A DNA stretch of 13,093 nucleotides. It comes from JAEZDP01 sp964430855 (GTDB lineage: Bacteria > Acidobacteriota > Vicinamibacteria > Vicinamibacterales > Vicinamibacteraceae). This document shows, piece after piece, positions 1-8,100 of this stretch. The position numbers were made by a program, and so were the translations under genes. Each line of letters opens with the position of its first letter. Position 1 is the stretch's first letter. The stretch lies in the NCBI GenBank assembly GCA_964430855.1, contig CAYSHC010000103.1, forward strand, positions 1 to 13,093. The letters are read 5' to 3'. The notes under the pieces were generated by a model. That model saw only the letters and a list, made by a program, of their open reading frames with translations. It was not told the DNA's origin and did no database searches.

Positions 1-165
1 TGCATCGCGATCCGCACCGTCGCGATGCGCGACGGCGTGGCGTACGTGCAGGCCGGCGCCGGCATCGTCGCCGACTCGAACCCGGCCTCCGAGTACGAGG
101 AAACCCGCGACAAGGCGAGGGCGGTGCTGGGCGCGCTGCAGCTGGCCGAGCGCCTGAACAGGTAA
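1..165 (+). CDS. trpE: Anthranilate synthase component I, C-terminal 54 residues (partial)
   Basis: TrpE converts chorismate plus ammonia (delivered by TrpG) to anthranilate, the first step of tryptophan synthesis. Only the last 54 codons are present, in frame 1 from the window edge to a TAA at 163-165. The fragment opens with CIAIRT and contains YVQAGAGIVADS at residues 15-26 and EYEET at 31-35. These form the C-terminal core of the chorismate-binding fold, where GAGIVADS..P..EYEET is highly characteristic. The following trpG supports TrpE over PabB or menaquinone/siderophore isochorismate synthases, which share the fold. The gene is cut by the window, not visibly broken. Its N-terminal regulatory part, which carries the tryptophan-binding site in known TrpE proteins, is not visible. 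Confidence 0.93.
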   Translation, partial: CIAIRTVAMRDGVAYVQAGAGIVADSNPASEYEETRDKARAVLGALQLAERLNR

Positions 166-179
166 GGACACGTCGACAG

Positions 180-746
<567 letters not shown>

Positions 747-747
747 C

Positions 748-1785
748 GTGTTCCCGGCACTGCTCGAGCAACTGCAACGTCACGAGGCACTGACGGTGGA
801 ACAGGCCGCCGCGGCCATGACGGCGATCATGCGCGGCGAGGCCTCGCCCGTGCACGTCGCGGGCTTCCTGATGGCCCTCCGCGCCAAGGGCGAGCGCCCC
901 GAGGAGCTGGTGGGCCTGGCGCGCGCCATGCGCGAGGCCTCGGTGCGGCTGCCCGTCGACGATGGCATCCCCGTGTTCGACACGTGCGGTACGGGCGGCG
1001 ACGGCGCGGGCACGGTGAACGTGTCGTCGATGGCAGCCATCGTCGTCGCGGCCTGCGGCGTGCGCGTGGCCAAGCACGGCAACCGGTCGGTATCGAGCCG
1101 GTGCGGCAGCGCGGACGTGTTCGAGGCGCTCGGCGTCAACGTCACGGCGCCGCCGGCGGTCGTGGCGGCGTGCCTGCGCGATCCGGGCCTCGCGTTCCTC
1201 TTCGCGCCGACCTTCCACCCGTCGATGCGCCACGCCGCGCCGGTCCGGCGCGAGCTCGGCGTCCGCACGGCGTTCAACCTGCTCGGGCCGCTCACCAACC
1301 CGGCGGGCGCGAGCCGGCAGCTCGTCGGCGTCCCGCGCCCGGAGCTCACCGAGCTCGTCGCGCGTGCGCTCGGCCTGCTCGGCTCGACGCGCGTGTGGGT
1401 GGTGCACGCGGCCGACGGCCTCGACGAGCTGTCGACGACCGGGTACACGAAGGTGTCGGAGTGCCGCGACGGCGTGCTGCGCACGTTCTTCGTGCACCCG
1501 TCGGACTTCGGCCTGCCGAAAGCCACGGTCCGCGACCTCGAGGGCCAGGACGCGGCGCACAATGCCCAGGTGACGCGCGAGGTGCTCGGCGGCGCTTGGG
1601 GCCCGGTCCGCGACATCGTCGCCCTCAATGCCGGCGCGGCGCTCTACATCGCGGGTGCGGCGTCACACGTGGACGAGGGCATCCGGCTGGCGCTGGCGGC
1701 CATCGACGACGGGCGGGCGACGCGGGTGCTCGAGCGCCTGGTCGAGCGGTCGCACCAGGCGGCCGACGAGGAGCCGACCACATGA
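748..1785 (+). CDS. trpD: Anthranilate phosphoribosyltransferase
   Basis: TrpD transfers the phosphoribosyl group of PRPP to anthranilate, giving N-(5-phosphoribosyl)anthranilate. The 345-aa length and domain order fit the stand-alone enzyme: a helical N-terminal domain (about 1-70) followed by the PRPP-binding alpha/beta domain. The visible motifs are DTCGTGGDG around 78-86 (the glycine loop for PRPP), KHGNRS at 109-114, SSRCGSAD at 116-123, FAPTFHPSM at 152-160, the NLLGPLTNP stretch at 177-185, and DGLDE at 223-227. The last matches the metal/PRPP-binding acidic motif. Translation starts at a GTG one base after the trpG stop. The end overlaps the trpC start as ATGA. It is not fused to trpG, unlike in enteric bacteria. 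Confidence 0.95.
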   Translation: MFPALLEQLQRHEALTVEQAAAAMTAIMRGEASPVHVAGFLMALRAKGERPEELVGLARAMREASVRLPVDDGIPVFDTCGTGGDGAGTVNVSSMAAIVVAACGVRVAKHGNRSVSSRCGSADVFEALGVNVTAPPAVVAACLRDPGLAFLFAPTFHPSMRHAAPVRRELGVRTAFNLLGPLTNPAGASRQLVGVPRPELTELVARALGLLGSTRVWVVHAADGLDELSTTGYTKVSECRDGVLRTFFVHPSDFGLPKATVRDLEGQDAAHNAQVTREVLGGAWGPVRDIVALNAGAALYIAGAASHVDEGIRLALAAIDDGRATRVLERLVERSHQAADEEPTT

Positions 1786-2627
1786 CGCTCGACGATCCCA
1801 CGTCCGTCCTCGCGACGATCGTCGCGGCGACCCGCCGTCGCGTGGCCGCCGCGCGCGACGTGACGCCGCTCGGCGCGCTCGAGGCGCGGGTCGCGCAGGC
1901 CGGGCCCGGCGGCAGCCGGCAGCGGGCCGTCGAGACGCTGCGCGCCGGCGGCGTCCGCGTGATCGCCGAGTGCAAGCGGCGGTCGCCATCGCGCGGCGTA
2001 CTGCGTGCCGACTACGACCCCGCCCGGATCGCGGCGGCGTACGAGGCCGCGGGCGCGGCCGCAATCTCGGTGCTCACCGAACCGGCGTTCTTCGACGGCG
2101 ACCTCGAGCACCTGCGCGCCGTGCGCGCGCGCGTGTCGCTGCCGGTGCTGCGCAAGGACTTCACGGTCGATCGCTACCAGATTGCCGAGGCGCGGCTGGC
2201 CGGCGCCGACATGGTGCTGCTCATCGTCGCGGCGCTCGACGACACGACGCTTGCCGACCTGCTGGCGTACACGCGCGACCTGGACCTCGCCGCGCTGGTC
2301 GAGGTGCACGACGACGAGGAGGCGCGCCGCGCCGTGGATGCCGGCGCGGAGATCATCGGGGTCAACAACAGGAACCTCAAGACGCTGGCCGTGTCGATCG
2401 AGACGTCCTACCGCATCGCCGACCAGCTGCCGGCCACGTGCGTGCGGGTGGCCGAGAGCGGCCTCCGGACGGGCGACGACCTCGTGTCGCTGCGCGCCGC
2501 GGGGTACGACGCGTTCCTGATTGGTGAGCGTTTCATGACGGACGACGATCCGGGGGCGGCGCTGGCCCGCGTGCTTGCGGGCGCGGCGGCAGGCCCGGGG
2601 GCCGCGACGGCGGAGGCGACCCCGTGA
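1782..2627 (+). CDS. trpC: Indole-3-glycerol-phosphate synthase
   Basis: This (beta/alpha)8-barrel enzyme decarboxylates and cyclises CdRP to indole-3-glycerol phosphate. The protein is 281 aa, slightly longer than the usual ~260 because of an Ala/Gly-rich C-terminal tail (about 267-281) that looks disordered. Family residues are all present: E63 and K65 in IAECKRRSPSRG, K125 in LRKDF, E174 in LVEVH, N195 in GVNNRNL, and E225/S226 in AESG, with the phosphate-binding GE motif at 248-249. The ATG at 1782 overlaps the trpD stop, with GAGGAG a few bases upstream as ribosome-binding site. An upstream extension of the open frame exists because the trpD region is open in this frame too, but family length and the coupled start favour 1782. 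Confidence 0.95.
   Translation: MTLDDPTSVLATIVAATRRRVAAARDVTPLGALEARVAQAGPGGSRQRAVETLRAGGVRVIAECKRRSPSRGVLRADYDPARIAAAYEAAGAAAISVLTEPAFFDGDLEHLRAVRARVSLPVLRKDFTVDRYQIAEARLAGADMVLLIVAALDDTTLADLLAYTRDLDLAALVEVHDDEEARRAVDAGAEIIGVNNRNLKTLAVSIETSYRIADQLPATCVRVAESGLRTGDDLVSLRAAGYDAFLIGERFMTDDDPGAALARVLAGAAAGPGAATAEATP
2612..2616 (+). promoter_or_regulatory. Shine-Dalgarno site for trpF
   Basis: GGAGG sits in the trpC tail, 7 nt before the GTG at 2624. It decides the non-ATG start of trpF at the GTGA overlap. Confidence 0.65.
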
Positions 2628-3271
2628 CGCGCGTCAAGGTGTGCGGCATCACGAGACCGGAGGACGCGGTCCTCGCGGCCGAGGCCGGCGCCGCCGCCAT
2701 CGGCATGATCCTGTGGCCGGGCAGCCCGCGCGCCGTCACGACGGACCAGGCGCGGGCGATCGTGGCAGCCCTGCCGCCGCTCGTGCAGGCGGTCGGCGTG
2801 TTCGTGAACGCGCCGCCCGTCGACGTCGCCCGTGCCGCCGCGGCCATCGGGCTCGACCTCGTTCAACTCCACGGCGACGAACAGGCTGACCAGTGGCGGG
2901 GCTTCGAGTGGCCGATCGTCCGGGCGACGTCGCTCGAGACCGCCGGCGGGGACGCGTGGGATGGCATCGCGCGCGCGTGGCTGCTCGACGCGCACGACCC
3001 CCGGCGGCGCGGCGGCACCGGCCGCACGATCGACTGGGACGCCGCTGCCGGCGTCGCGCGTCGCCGCGCGGTGATTCTCGCCGGCGGGCTGACGGCCGAC
3101 AACGTGGCGCAGGCCATCGCGCGCGTGCGCCCCGCCGCGGTCGACGTCTCGTCAGGCGTCGAGCGCGCGCCCGGAATCAAGGAGGCCGCGCGGCTGCGGG
3201 CCTTCGTCGCTGCGGTGCGGCAGGCCGACGCGCAGGGCGCGTCGACGCCGTCCCGCGAGGAATCAGCATGA
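2624..3271 (+). CDS. trpF: Phosphoribosylanthranilate isomerase
   Basis: TrpF catalyses the Amadori rearrangement of phosphoribosylanthranilate to CdRP, the substrate of TrpC. The 215-aa protein is a single (beta/alpha)8 barrel. The catalytic pair is C7 in VKVCGIT and D122 in LLDAH. Other family marks are GVFVN at 58-62, QLHGDE at 81-86, GGTGRTIDW at 130-138, ILAGGL at 151-156 and VDVSSGVE at 173-180, the last two providing phosphate-binding loops. The GTG start overlaps the trpC stop, so trpC and trpF are separate coupled genes and not the fused TrpCF of E. coli. About 15 C-terminal residues after the last helix are hydrophilic and poorly conserved in type. The stop overlaps the trpB ATG. 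Confidence 0.94.
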   Translation: MTRVKVCGITRPEDAVLAAEAGAAAIGMILWPGSPRAVTTDQARAIVAALPPLVQAVGVFVNAPPVDVARAAAAIGLDLVQLHGDEQADQWRGFEWPIVRATSLETAGGDAWDGIARAWLLDAHDPRRRGGTGRTIDWDAAAGVARRRAVILAGGLTADNVAQAIARVRPAAVDVSSGVERAPGIKEAARLRAFVAAVRQADAQGASTPSREESA

Positions 3272-4509
3272 CGACCATCGCATCCGATCTCGACATCCTG
3301 CCGGCCTTCGGGCGGCGCGATCCCGATGCGCGGGGCTACTTCGGCGAGTTCGGCGGGCGCTTCGTGCCGGAGACGCTCGTGGCCCCCATCGAGGAACTGA
3401 CCGAGGCGTACCTCGCCGCGCGCCGCGACCCGGCCTTCGTGGCCGAGCTCGGCACGCTGCTGCGGCACTACGTCGGGCGGCCCACGCCGCTCTACGAGGC
3501 GGCGCGGCTCAGCCAGGTCGTCGGGACGCGCGTGCTGCTCAAGCGCGAGGACCTCGCGCACACGGGCGCCCACAAGATCAACAACGCCCTCGGGCAGGCG
3601 CTGCTCGCCCGGCGGATGGGCAAGCGGCGCGTGCTCGCGGAGACGGGCGCCGGCCAGCACGGTGTGGCGACGGCCACGGTCTGCGCGCTGCTCGGCCTCG
3701 AGTGCGTGGTCTACATGGGCGTCGACGACATGGAGCGGCAGGCGCTCAACGTGTTCCGCATGCGCATGCTCGGCGCGGAGGTGCGCGGCGTCGACGCCGG
3801 CTCGCGTACGCTCAAGGACGCGATCAACGAGGCCATGCGTGACTGGGTGACCAACGTCCGCGACTCGTACTACCTGCTCGGGTCGGCGCTCGGGCCGCAC
3901 CCCTACCCGCTCATGGTGCGCGAGTTCCAGTCGGTCATCGGCGAGGAGGCCCGCCGGCAGTGCCTCGAGCGGTTCAATCGCCTGCCCGACGCCGTGGTGG
4001 CCTGTGTGGGGGGCGGCAGCAACGCGATGGGGATCTTCGACGCCTTCGTCGCCGATGACGCCGTTCGCCTGGTGGGCGTCGAGGCGGGCGGTGACGGCAT
4101 CGTCAGCGGACGGCACGCGGCGCGGTTTGCCGGCGGCGCCCCGGGCGTCCTCCAGGGAACGCGCACCTTCGTGCTCCAGGACGACGCCGGCAACATCGAA
4201 GGCACGCACTCCATCTCGGCGGGGCTCGACTACGCCGCCGTGGGACCCGAGCACGCGGACCTGCTGGCGCGCGGCCGCGCCGAGTACCTCTACGCGACCG
4301 ACCACGAGGCACTGGAGGCCTTCGGGAGGCTCGCGCACCTCGAGGGCATCGTGCCGGCGCTCGAGTCGGCGCATGCCGTGGCCGCCGTCGGACGCCTGGC
4401 CGAGCAGGTCGGGCGGGACGGGCTGCTGCTGGTCAACCTGTCCGGGCGCGGCGACAAGGACGTACAGTCGATTCAGGCGCTGACCGAGCGCGGCGGAGCT
4501 GGAGCATGA
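3268..4509 (+). CDS. trpB: Tryptophan synthase beta chain
   Basis: TrpB is the PLP-dependent subunit that condenses indole (tunnelled from TrpA) with L-serine to give tryptophan. The 413-aa length is typical of TrpB1-type enzymes that pair with TrpA. YFGEFGGRFVPETL at 24-37 is the N-terminal signature. The PLP lysine is K103 in HTGAHKINN. E125 in AETGAGQHG is the catalytic glutamate and carboxylate-binding loop. The PLP phosphate-binding loop is GGGSNA at 248-253, and LSGRGDKD at 391-398 is near the C-terminus. The start is an ATG overlapping the trpF stop, with GAGGA upstream. The end overlaps the trpA ATG, as expected for subunits made in equal amounts. Motifs are those of TrpB1, not the stand-alone TrpB2 group. 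Confidence 0.97.
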   Translation: MTTIASDLDILPAFGRRDPDARGYFGEFGGRFVPETLVAPIEELTEAYLAARRDPAFVAELGTLLRHYVGRPTPLYEAARLSQVVGTRVLLKREDLAHTGAHKINNALGQALLARRMGKRRVLAETGAGQHGVATATVCALLGLECVVYMGVDDMERQALNVFRMRMLGAEVRGVDAGSRTLKDAINEAMRDWVTNVRDSYYLLGSALGPHPYPLMVREFQSVIGEEARRQCLERFNRLPDAVVACVGGGSNAMGIFDAFVADDAVRLVGVEAGGDGIVSGRHAARFAGGAPGVLQGTRTFVLQDDAGNIEGTHSISAGLDYAAVGPEHADLLARGRAEYLYATDHEALEAFGRLAHLEGIVPALESAHAVAAVGRLAEQVGRDGLLLVNLSGRGDKDVQSIQALTERGGAGA

Positions 4510-5312
4510 CGACACACGACCGCATTGCACGGGCCTTTGCGCGGGCACGCGAGGAAGGGCGCCCGGCGCTGGTGACCTACGTCACGGCGGGCGACCCGGA
4601 CCTTGCGCGATCGGCGGAGGTCGTCCACGCCGTCGCCGAGGGCGGCGCCGACATCGTCGAACTCGGCGTGCCGTTCTCCGATCCGCTGGCGGACGGGCCG
4701 GAAATCCAGCGTGCCTCCGAGCGGGCGCTCAAGGCCGGCACCACGCTCGACGGCGTGCTGAGGCTGGCGGCCGACCTGCGCGGCACGCTCGACACGGCGT
4801 TCGTGCTGTTCACCTACGCGAACCCCGTCGTGCGGATGGGGCTCGAGACGTTCGCCCGGCGCGCCGCCGAGGCGGGCGTCGACGGCGTGCTGCTGCTCGA
4901 CATCCCGCTCGAGGAGTCCGACGAGGCGCAGGCCGTGCTTCGCGCCCACGGCCTCGCGCCGATCTTCCTCGTCAGCCCGACGACGAGCGACGAGCGGATG
5001 CGGAAGGCGTGCGCGGCGGGCCGCGGGTTCATCTACGCGATCTCGCGGCTGGGCGTCACCGGCGTGCAGACCAGCGTGGCTGGCGAGGCGCGGGCGCTCG
5101 CCGAGCGCGTCCGACGGGCCGGGTCGCTGCCCGTCGCGATCGGCTTCGGCCTGTCGAGCCCGGAGCACGTTGCCGAGGTGGGGCAGTTTGCCGACGGCGC
5201 CGTCGTCGGCAGCGCGCTGATGGCCCAGGTGTCACGCCACGGCTCGAGCCCGGAGCTCGGCGCGCGCGTGCGCGACTTCGTGCGCTGGCTGCGCGACGGT
5301 GTGCCGGCATGA
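4506..5312 (+). CDS. trpA: Tryptophan synthase alpha chain
   Basis: TrpA cleaves indole-3-glycerol phosphate into indole and glyceraldehyde-3-phosphate, passing indole to TrpB within the alpha2-beta2 complex. The protein has 268 aa, the normal size of this (beta/alpha)8 barrel. The catalytic residues align as E52 in VELGVPFSDP and D63 in LADGPEIQ (E49 and D60 in the Salmonella enzyme). The barrel-closing motifs are present: TYANP, LLDIPLEES, FLVSPTTS, SRLGVTGVQ and the phosphate-binding GFGLS. The ATG at 4506 overlaps the trpB stop and has GGAG just upstream. The gene ends in an ATGA overlap with the chorismate mutase gene, so the tryptophan block runs straight into the tyrosine block. Confidence 0.96.
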   Translation: MTTHDRIARAFARAREEGRPALVTYVTAGDPDLARSAEVVHAVAEGGADIVELGVPFSDPLADGPEIQRASERALKAGTTLDGVLRLAADLRGTLDTAFVLFTYANPVVRMGLETFARRAAEAGVDGVLLLDIPLEESDEAQAVLRAHGLAPIFLVSPTTSDERMRKACAAGRGFIYAISRLGVTGVQTSVAGEARALAERVRRAGSLPVAIGFGLSSPEHVAEVGQFADGAVVGSALMAQVSRHGSSPELGARVRDFVRWLRDGVPA

Positions 5313-5626
5313 GCGAGCCCGCGCGCATCGCCGCGTTGCGCGAGGCCATCGACGCGCTCGACGAGCAGCTCGTGCGGCTGCTCAACGAGCGCGCGCAGTG
5401 CGCGCTGGAGATCGGCGAGATCAAGCGCGCGACGGGCATGGAGATCTATCAGCCGGACCGCGAGCGCGCCGTGCTCCAGCACGTGCGCGGCGTCAACCGT
5501 GGGCCGCTCGACGGCGACGCCATCACGCGGCTCTTCGAGCGCATCATCGACGAAGCGCGGCGCCTCGAGCGCGTCGTGCAGCAGGCGCAGGACGAGCGCC
5601 GGCAACGGACCAGCGGCAGTGACTGA
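5309..5626 (+). CDS. Chorismate mutase, AroQ class, stand-alone
   Basis: Chorismate mutase rearranges chorismate to prephenate, the branch point towards tyrosine and phenylalanine. This is a 105-aa all-helical AroQ-type monodomain protein. It aligns without gaps to the start of the E. coli P-protein mutase domain: R11 (LREAIDAL), R28 (LLNERAQ), K39 (GEIKR), R51 and E52 (PDRER) occupy the active-site positions. Two positions differ: Q48 stands where E. coli has D48, and E87 aligns with E. coli Q88. A charged, disordered C-terminus follows about residue 92. There is no fused prephenate dehydratase, TyrA or DAHP synthase domain and no signal peptide, so it is a cytoplasmic free-standing enzyme. 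The start overlaps the trpA stop; no strong Shine-Dalgarno is seen, suggesting coupled reinitiation. Confidence 0.9.
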   Translation: MSEPARIAALREAIDALDEQLVRLLNERAQCALEIGEIKRATGMEIYQPDRERAVLQHVRGVNRGPLDGDAITRLFERIIDEARRLERVVQQAQDERRQRTSGSD

Positions 5627-5641
5627 GAAAGCGAGAGCGAC

Positions 5642-6691
5642 ATGGTAGTGGTGATGGAAGAGCGCGCGACCGAGGAGCAGATCCAGGGCGTGGTCGCGCA
5701 GCTCGTCTCGATGGGCTTCGACGTGCATCGGTCGACGGGCGCGCTGCGCACCGTCGTGGGCGCCGTCGGCGGGCCCGCCGAGCGCGACCCGCGACTGCTC
5801 GAGATGCTCGACGGCGTGCCCGAGGTGGTGCGCATCACCGAGCCCTACAAGCTCGCGAGCCGGACCTTCAAGAGCGAAGACTCGGTGATCAACGTGGGCC
5901 CGGTCCGCATCGGTGGCGACGAGGTCGTGGTGATGGCCGGGCCGTGCTCGGCGGAGAGCCCCGAGCAGGTGATGACGACGGCGGCCGCCGTCAAGCGCGC
6001 GGGCGCGAAGGTGCTGCGCGGCGGCGCCTTCAAGCCGCGGAGCTCGCCCTACAGCTTCCAGGGACACGGCGAGAGCGGCCTGCGGATGCTGCGCGACGCG
6101 GCCGACGCCCACGGGCTCCAGCTCGTCTCCGAGGTGATGGACGCCAGCCAGATCGAGCTGATGGACCGCTACGTCGACATCTTCCAGGTGGGCGCGCGCA
6201 ACATGCAGAACTTCACGCTGCTGCGCGAGCTGGGCCGCCTGCGCAAGCCCGTCCTGCTCAAGCGCGGCATCGCGGCGACGATCGAGGAGTGGCTGCTGTC
6301 GGCCGAGTACGTCCTCGCCGGCGGCAACACGGGCGTCATCCTGTGCGAGCGCGGCATCCGCACGTTCGAGAACGCCACCCGCAACACGCTCGACATCTCC
6401 GCGATCCCCGTCGTGAAGCAGCTGAGCCACATGCCGGTGTTCGTCGACCCGAGCCACGGCACCGGGCGGCGCGACAAGGTGGCGCCGATGGCCCGCGCCG
6501 CCGTGGCGGCGGGGGCCGACGGCCTGCTGATCGAGGTGCACTGCGACCCCGACCACGCCCTCAGCGACGGCGCGCAGTCGCTCTTCCCGGGGCAGTTCGA
6601 GCGCCTGATGGCGGAGCTGCGCATCATCGCGCCGGCCATCGGCCGCAGCATCTGTCTCGAGCCGGTGGCCCGGCGCGGATGGGGACAGTAG
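5642..6691 (+). CDS. aroF: 3-deoxy-7-phosphoheptulonate (DAHP) synthase, type I-beta with N-terminal regulatory domain
   Basis: This enzyme condenses phosphoenolpyruvate and erythrose-4-phosphate to DAHP, the committed step of the shikimate pathway. At 349 aa it closely follows the Thermotoga maritima enzyme. Residues 1-70 form the ferredoxin-like (ACT-like) domain that binds inhibitory aromatic amino acids in that protein. The rest is the catalytic barrel. The metal ligands fall at C102 (AGPCS), H272 (DPSHG), E298 (IEVH) and D309 (LSDG). KVLRGGAFKPR at 123-133, GARNMQNF at 184-191 and LLKRG at 205-209 line the substrate site. The ATG at 5642 is preferred over that at 5654 because it restores the family's N-terminal spacing. 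The C-terminal 14 residues or so exceed the Thermotoga length, and the last codons overlap tyrA. Confidence 0.94.
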   Translation: MVVVMEERATEEQIQGVVAQLVSMGFDVHRSTGALRTVVGAVGGPAERDPRLLEMLDGVPEVVRITEPYKLASRTFKSEDSVINVGPVRIGGDEVVVMAGPCSAESPEQVMTTAAAVKRAGAKVLRGGAFKPRSSPYSFQGHGESGLRMLRDAADAHGLQLVSEVMDASQIELMDRYVDIFQVGARNMQNFTLLRELGRLRKPVLLKRGIAATIEEWLLSAEYVLAGGNTGVILCERGIRTFENATRNTLDISAIPVVKQLSHMPVFVDPSHGTGRRDKVAPMARAAVAAGADGLLIEVHCDPDHALSDGAQSLFPGQFERLMAELRIIAPAIGRSICLEPVARRGWGQ

Positions 6692-8094
6692 GCGATCCGC
6701 CGCCGTTCGAGCGCGTGCTCGTCGTGGGGTGCGGCCTCGTCGGCGGGTCGCTGGCCCTTGCCGTGCGGGCGCTGTGGCCGGAGGTCGGGATTCGCGTGCT
6801 CGACCCGGCGGCGCCGCCGTCGCTGCGCGAGCGCTTCGCGCTGGCGACCTCGCCGGCCGACGCCGGCTGGGCCGATCTCGTCGTCCTCGGCGCGCCGGTC
6901 GGGCAGAACGTCGCCCTGCTCGGCGCCATCGCGCGACACGTCACCGCGTCCGCGGTGGTCACCGACGTCGGGAGCACGAAGCGCGACATCGTCGCGGCCG
7001 CGCGGCGTGCCAGGCTCGCCGGGGTCTTCGTGGGCGGCCACCCGATGGCGGGCAGCGCGCAGAGCGGCTTTGCGCACGCGCGAGCCGACCTCTTTGCCGG
7101 CCGCCCCTGGATTCTCACCCCCGACAGCGACGACGCGCCAGGCGCCGCGCGCGTGGGCACCGCGCTGGCGCGCCTCACGCAGCTCGTCTGCGCCATCGGC
7201 GGCCACCCGGCGCTCATGGGGGCCGACGAGCATGACCGGCTGATGGCCTACGTGAGCCACATGCCGCAGCTCGTGAGCAGCGCCGTGATGACGACCACCG
7301 GCCGCGTGGCCGGGCGCGACGGGTTGCGCTTCTCGGGACCTGGCCTGGCCGACGTGACGCGCCTCGCGGGCAGCAGCCCCGCGCTGTGGTACGACATCCT
7401 CAGCAGCAACGCCGACTACGTGCACGAGGCCATGCGGGCGCTGGCGGATGTGCTGCCGCCCGCCGAGCCCGCGGAGCGGCTGCCCGCGGCGGCGGAGGCC
7501 CTGATCACCGAAGGCCGACGCTGGCGCCAGGCCCTCGAGGCCGCCGCCCCTGGCGCTGCGGCCGAGCGTCGCGTGCTGCACCGGCCCGCCGTGCGCACGT
7601 ACCTCGAGATGCGGCGGCCCGACGCGTTGAACCGCGCGCCCTTCCCGCACGACGACGTGCGGGTGGTGCGCCTGGTCGACGCGCCACCGTCGCTCTATCG
7701 CTACCTGTACCGGGAGGTGGGGCGGCCCTGGCACTGGATCGAGCGGCGCGACTGGTCGGACGCGCGGATTCGTGACCACCTCGCCACGTCCGGCGTGGAG
7801 GTGTGGCTGCTCTCGGTGGGCGGCGTGCCCGCGGGGTTCTTCGAGTTGCGGCGGACGTCGCACGAGACCGAGATCGCGTACTTCGGGCTGCTGCCGGAGT
7901 TCACAGGGCAGGGATTGGGTAAGGCCCTGTTGACGCGTGCCGTGGACGAGGCGTGGCGGTCGGCGCCCGAACGGGTGTGGCTGCACACCTGCTCGCTCGA
8001 CCATCCCGCGGCGCTGCACAACTACCGGGCGCGGGGATTTGTCGTCTACCGCGAGGAGGCCTACGACGCGCGCATCCCCCTTGATGCGCCATAG
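6679..8094 (+). CDS. tyrA: Prephenate dehydrogenase fused to a GNAT-family N-acetyltransferase domain
   Basis: Residues 1 to about 290 are a TyrA-type dehydrogenase, which oxidatively decarboxylates prephenate (or arogenate) to the tyrosine precursor. The NAD(P)-binding loop is GCGLVGG at 17-23. TDVGSTK is at 95-101, GGHPMAGS at 119-126, DEHD at 183-186 and SHMPQL at 193-198, containing a conserved active-site histidine. Residues about 305-460 are a complete GNAT domain: it starts RTYLEM, has IAYFGLLPEF at 399-408, the acetyl-CoA pyrophosphate loop GQGLGK at 410-415, and the HTCSLDHPAALHNY block at 436-449. No stop codon separates the halves. Possible internal GTG starts (7573, 7591) have no Shine-Dalgarno, so a 471-aa fusion is the simplest reading. 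The ATG at 6679 overlaps aroF by 13 bp. The acetyl acceptor is unknown. No ACT domain is seen. Confidence 0.87.
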   Translation: MGTVGDPPPFERVLVVGCGLVGGSLALAVRALWPEVGIRVLDPAAPPSLRERFALATSPADAGWADLVVLGAPVGQNVALLGAIARHVTASAVVTDVGSTKRDIVAAARRARLAGVFVGGHPMAGSAQSGFAHARADLFAGRPWILTPDSDDAPGAARVGTALARLTQLVCAIGGHPALMGADEHDRLMAYVSHMPQLVSSAVMTTTGRVAGRDGLRFSGPGLADVTRLAGSSPALWYDILSSNADYVHEAMRALADVLPPAEPAERLPAAAEALITEGRRWRQALEAAAPGAAAERRVLHRPAVRTYLEMRRPDALNRAPFPHDDVRVVRLVDAPPSLYRYLYREVGRPWHWIERRDWSDARIRDHLATSGVEVWLLSVGGVPAGFFELRRTSHETEIAYFGLLPEFTGQGLGKALLTRAVDEAWRSAPERVWLHTCSLDHPAALHNYRARGFVVYREEAYDARIPLDAP

Positions 8095-8100
8095 GCCGCG

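Noticed and set aside
166..179. Search for an attenuator or regulatory leader between trpE and trpG
   Set aside because: The gap is only 14 bp and holds nothing beyond a ribosome-binding site; any trp leader would be upstream of trpE.
984..1781. Upstream in-frame extension of trpC through trpD
   Set aside because: The extension overlaps trpD motifs in another frame and gives an Arg-rich sequence; the coupled ATG at 1782 with a good ribosome-binding site fits the family length.
2863..4548. 561-codon open frame on the minus strand opposite trpF/trpB
   Set aside because: It is antisense to unmistakable trpB. Its translation is a low-complexity Arg/His/Ala-rich product typical of shadow frames in GC-rich DNA and has no recognisable domain.
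6169..8019. 616-codon minus-strand open frame opposite aroF/tyrA-GNAT
   Set aside because: It is a GC-driven shadow of two clear enzymes, with biased composition and no motif.
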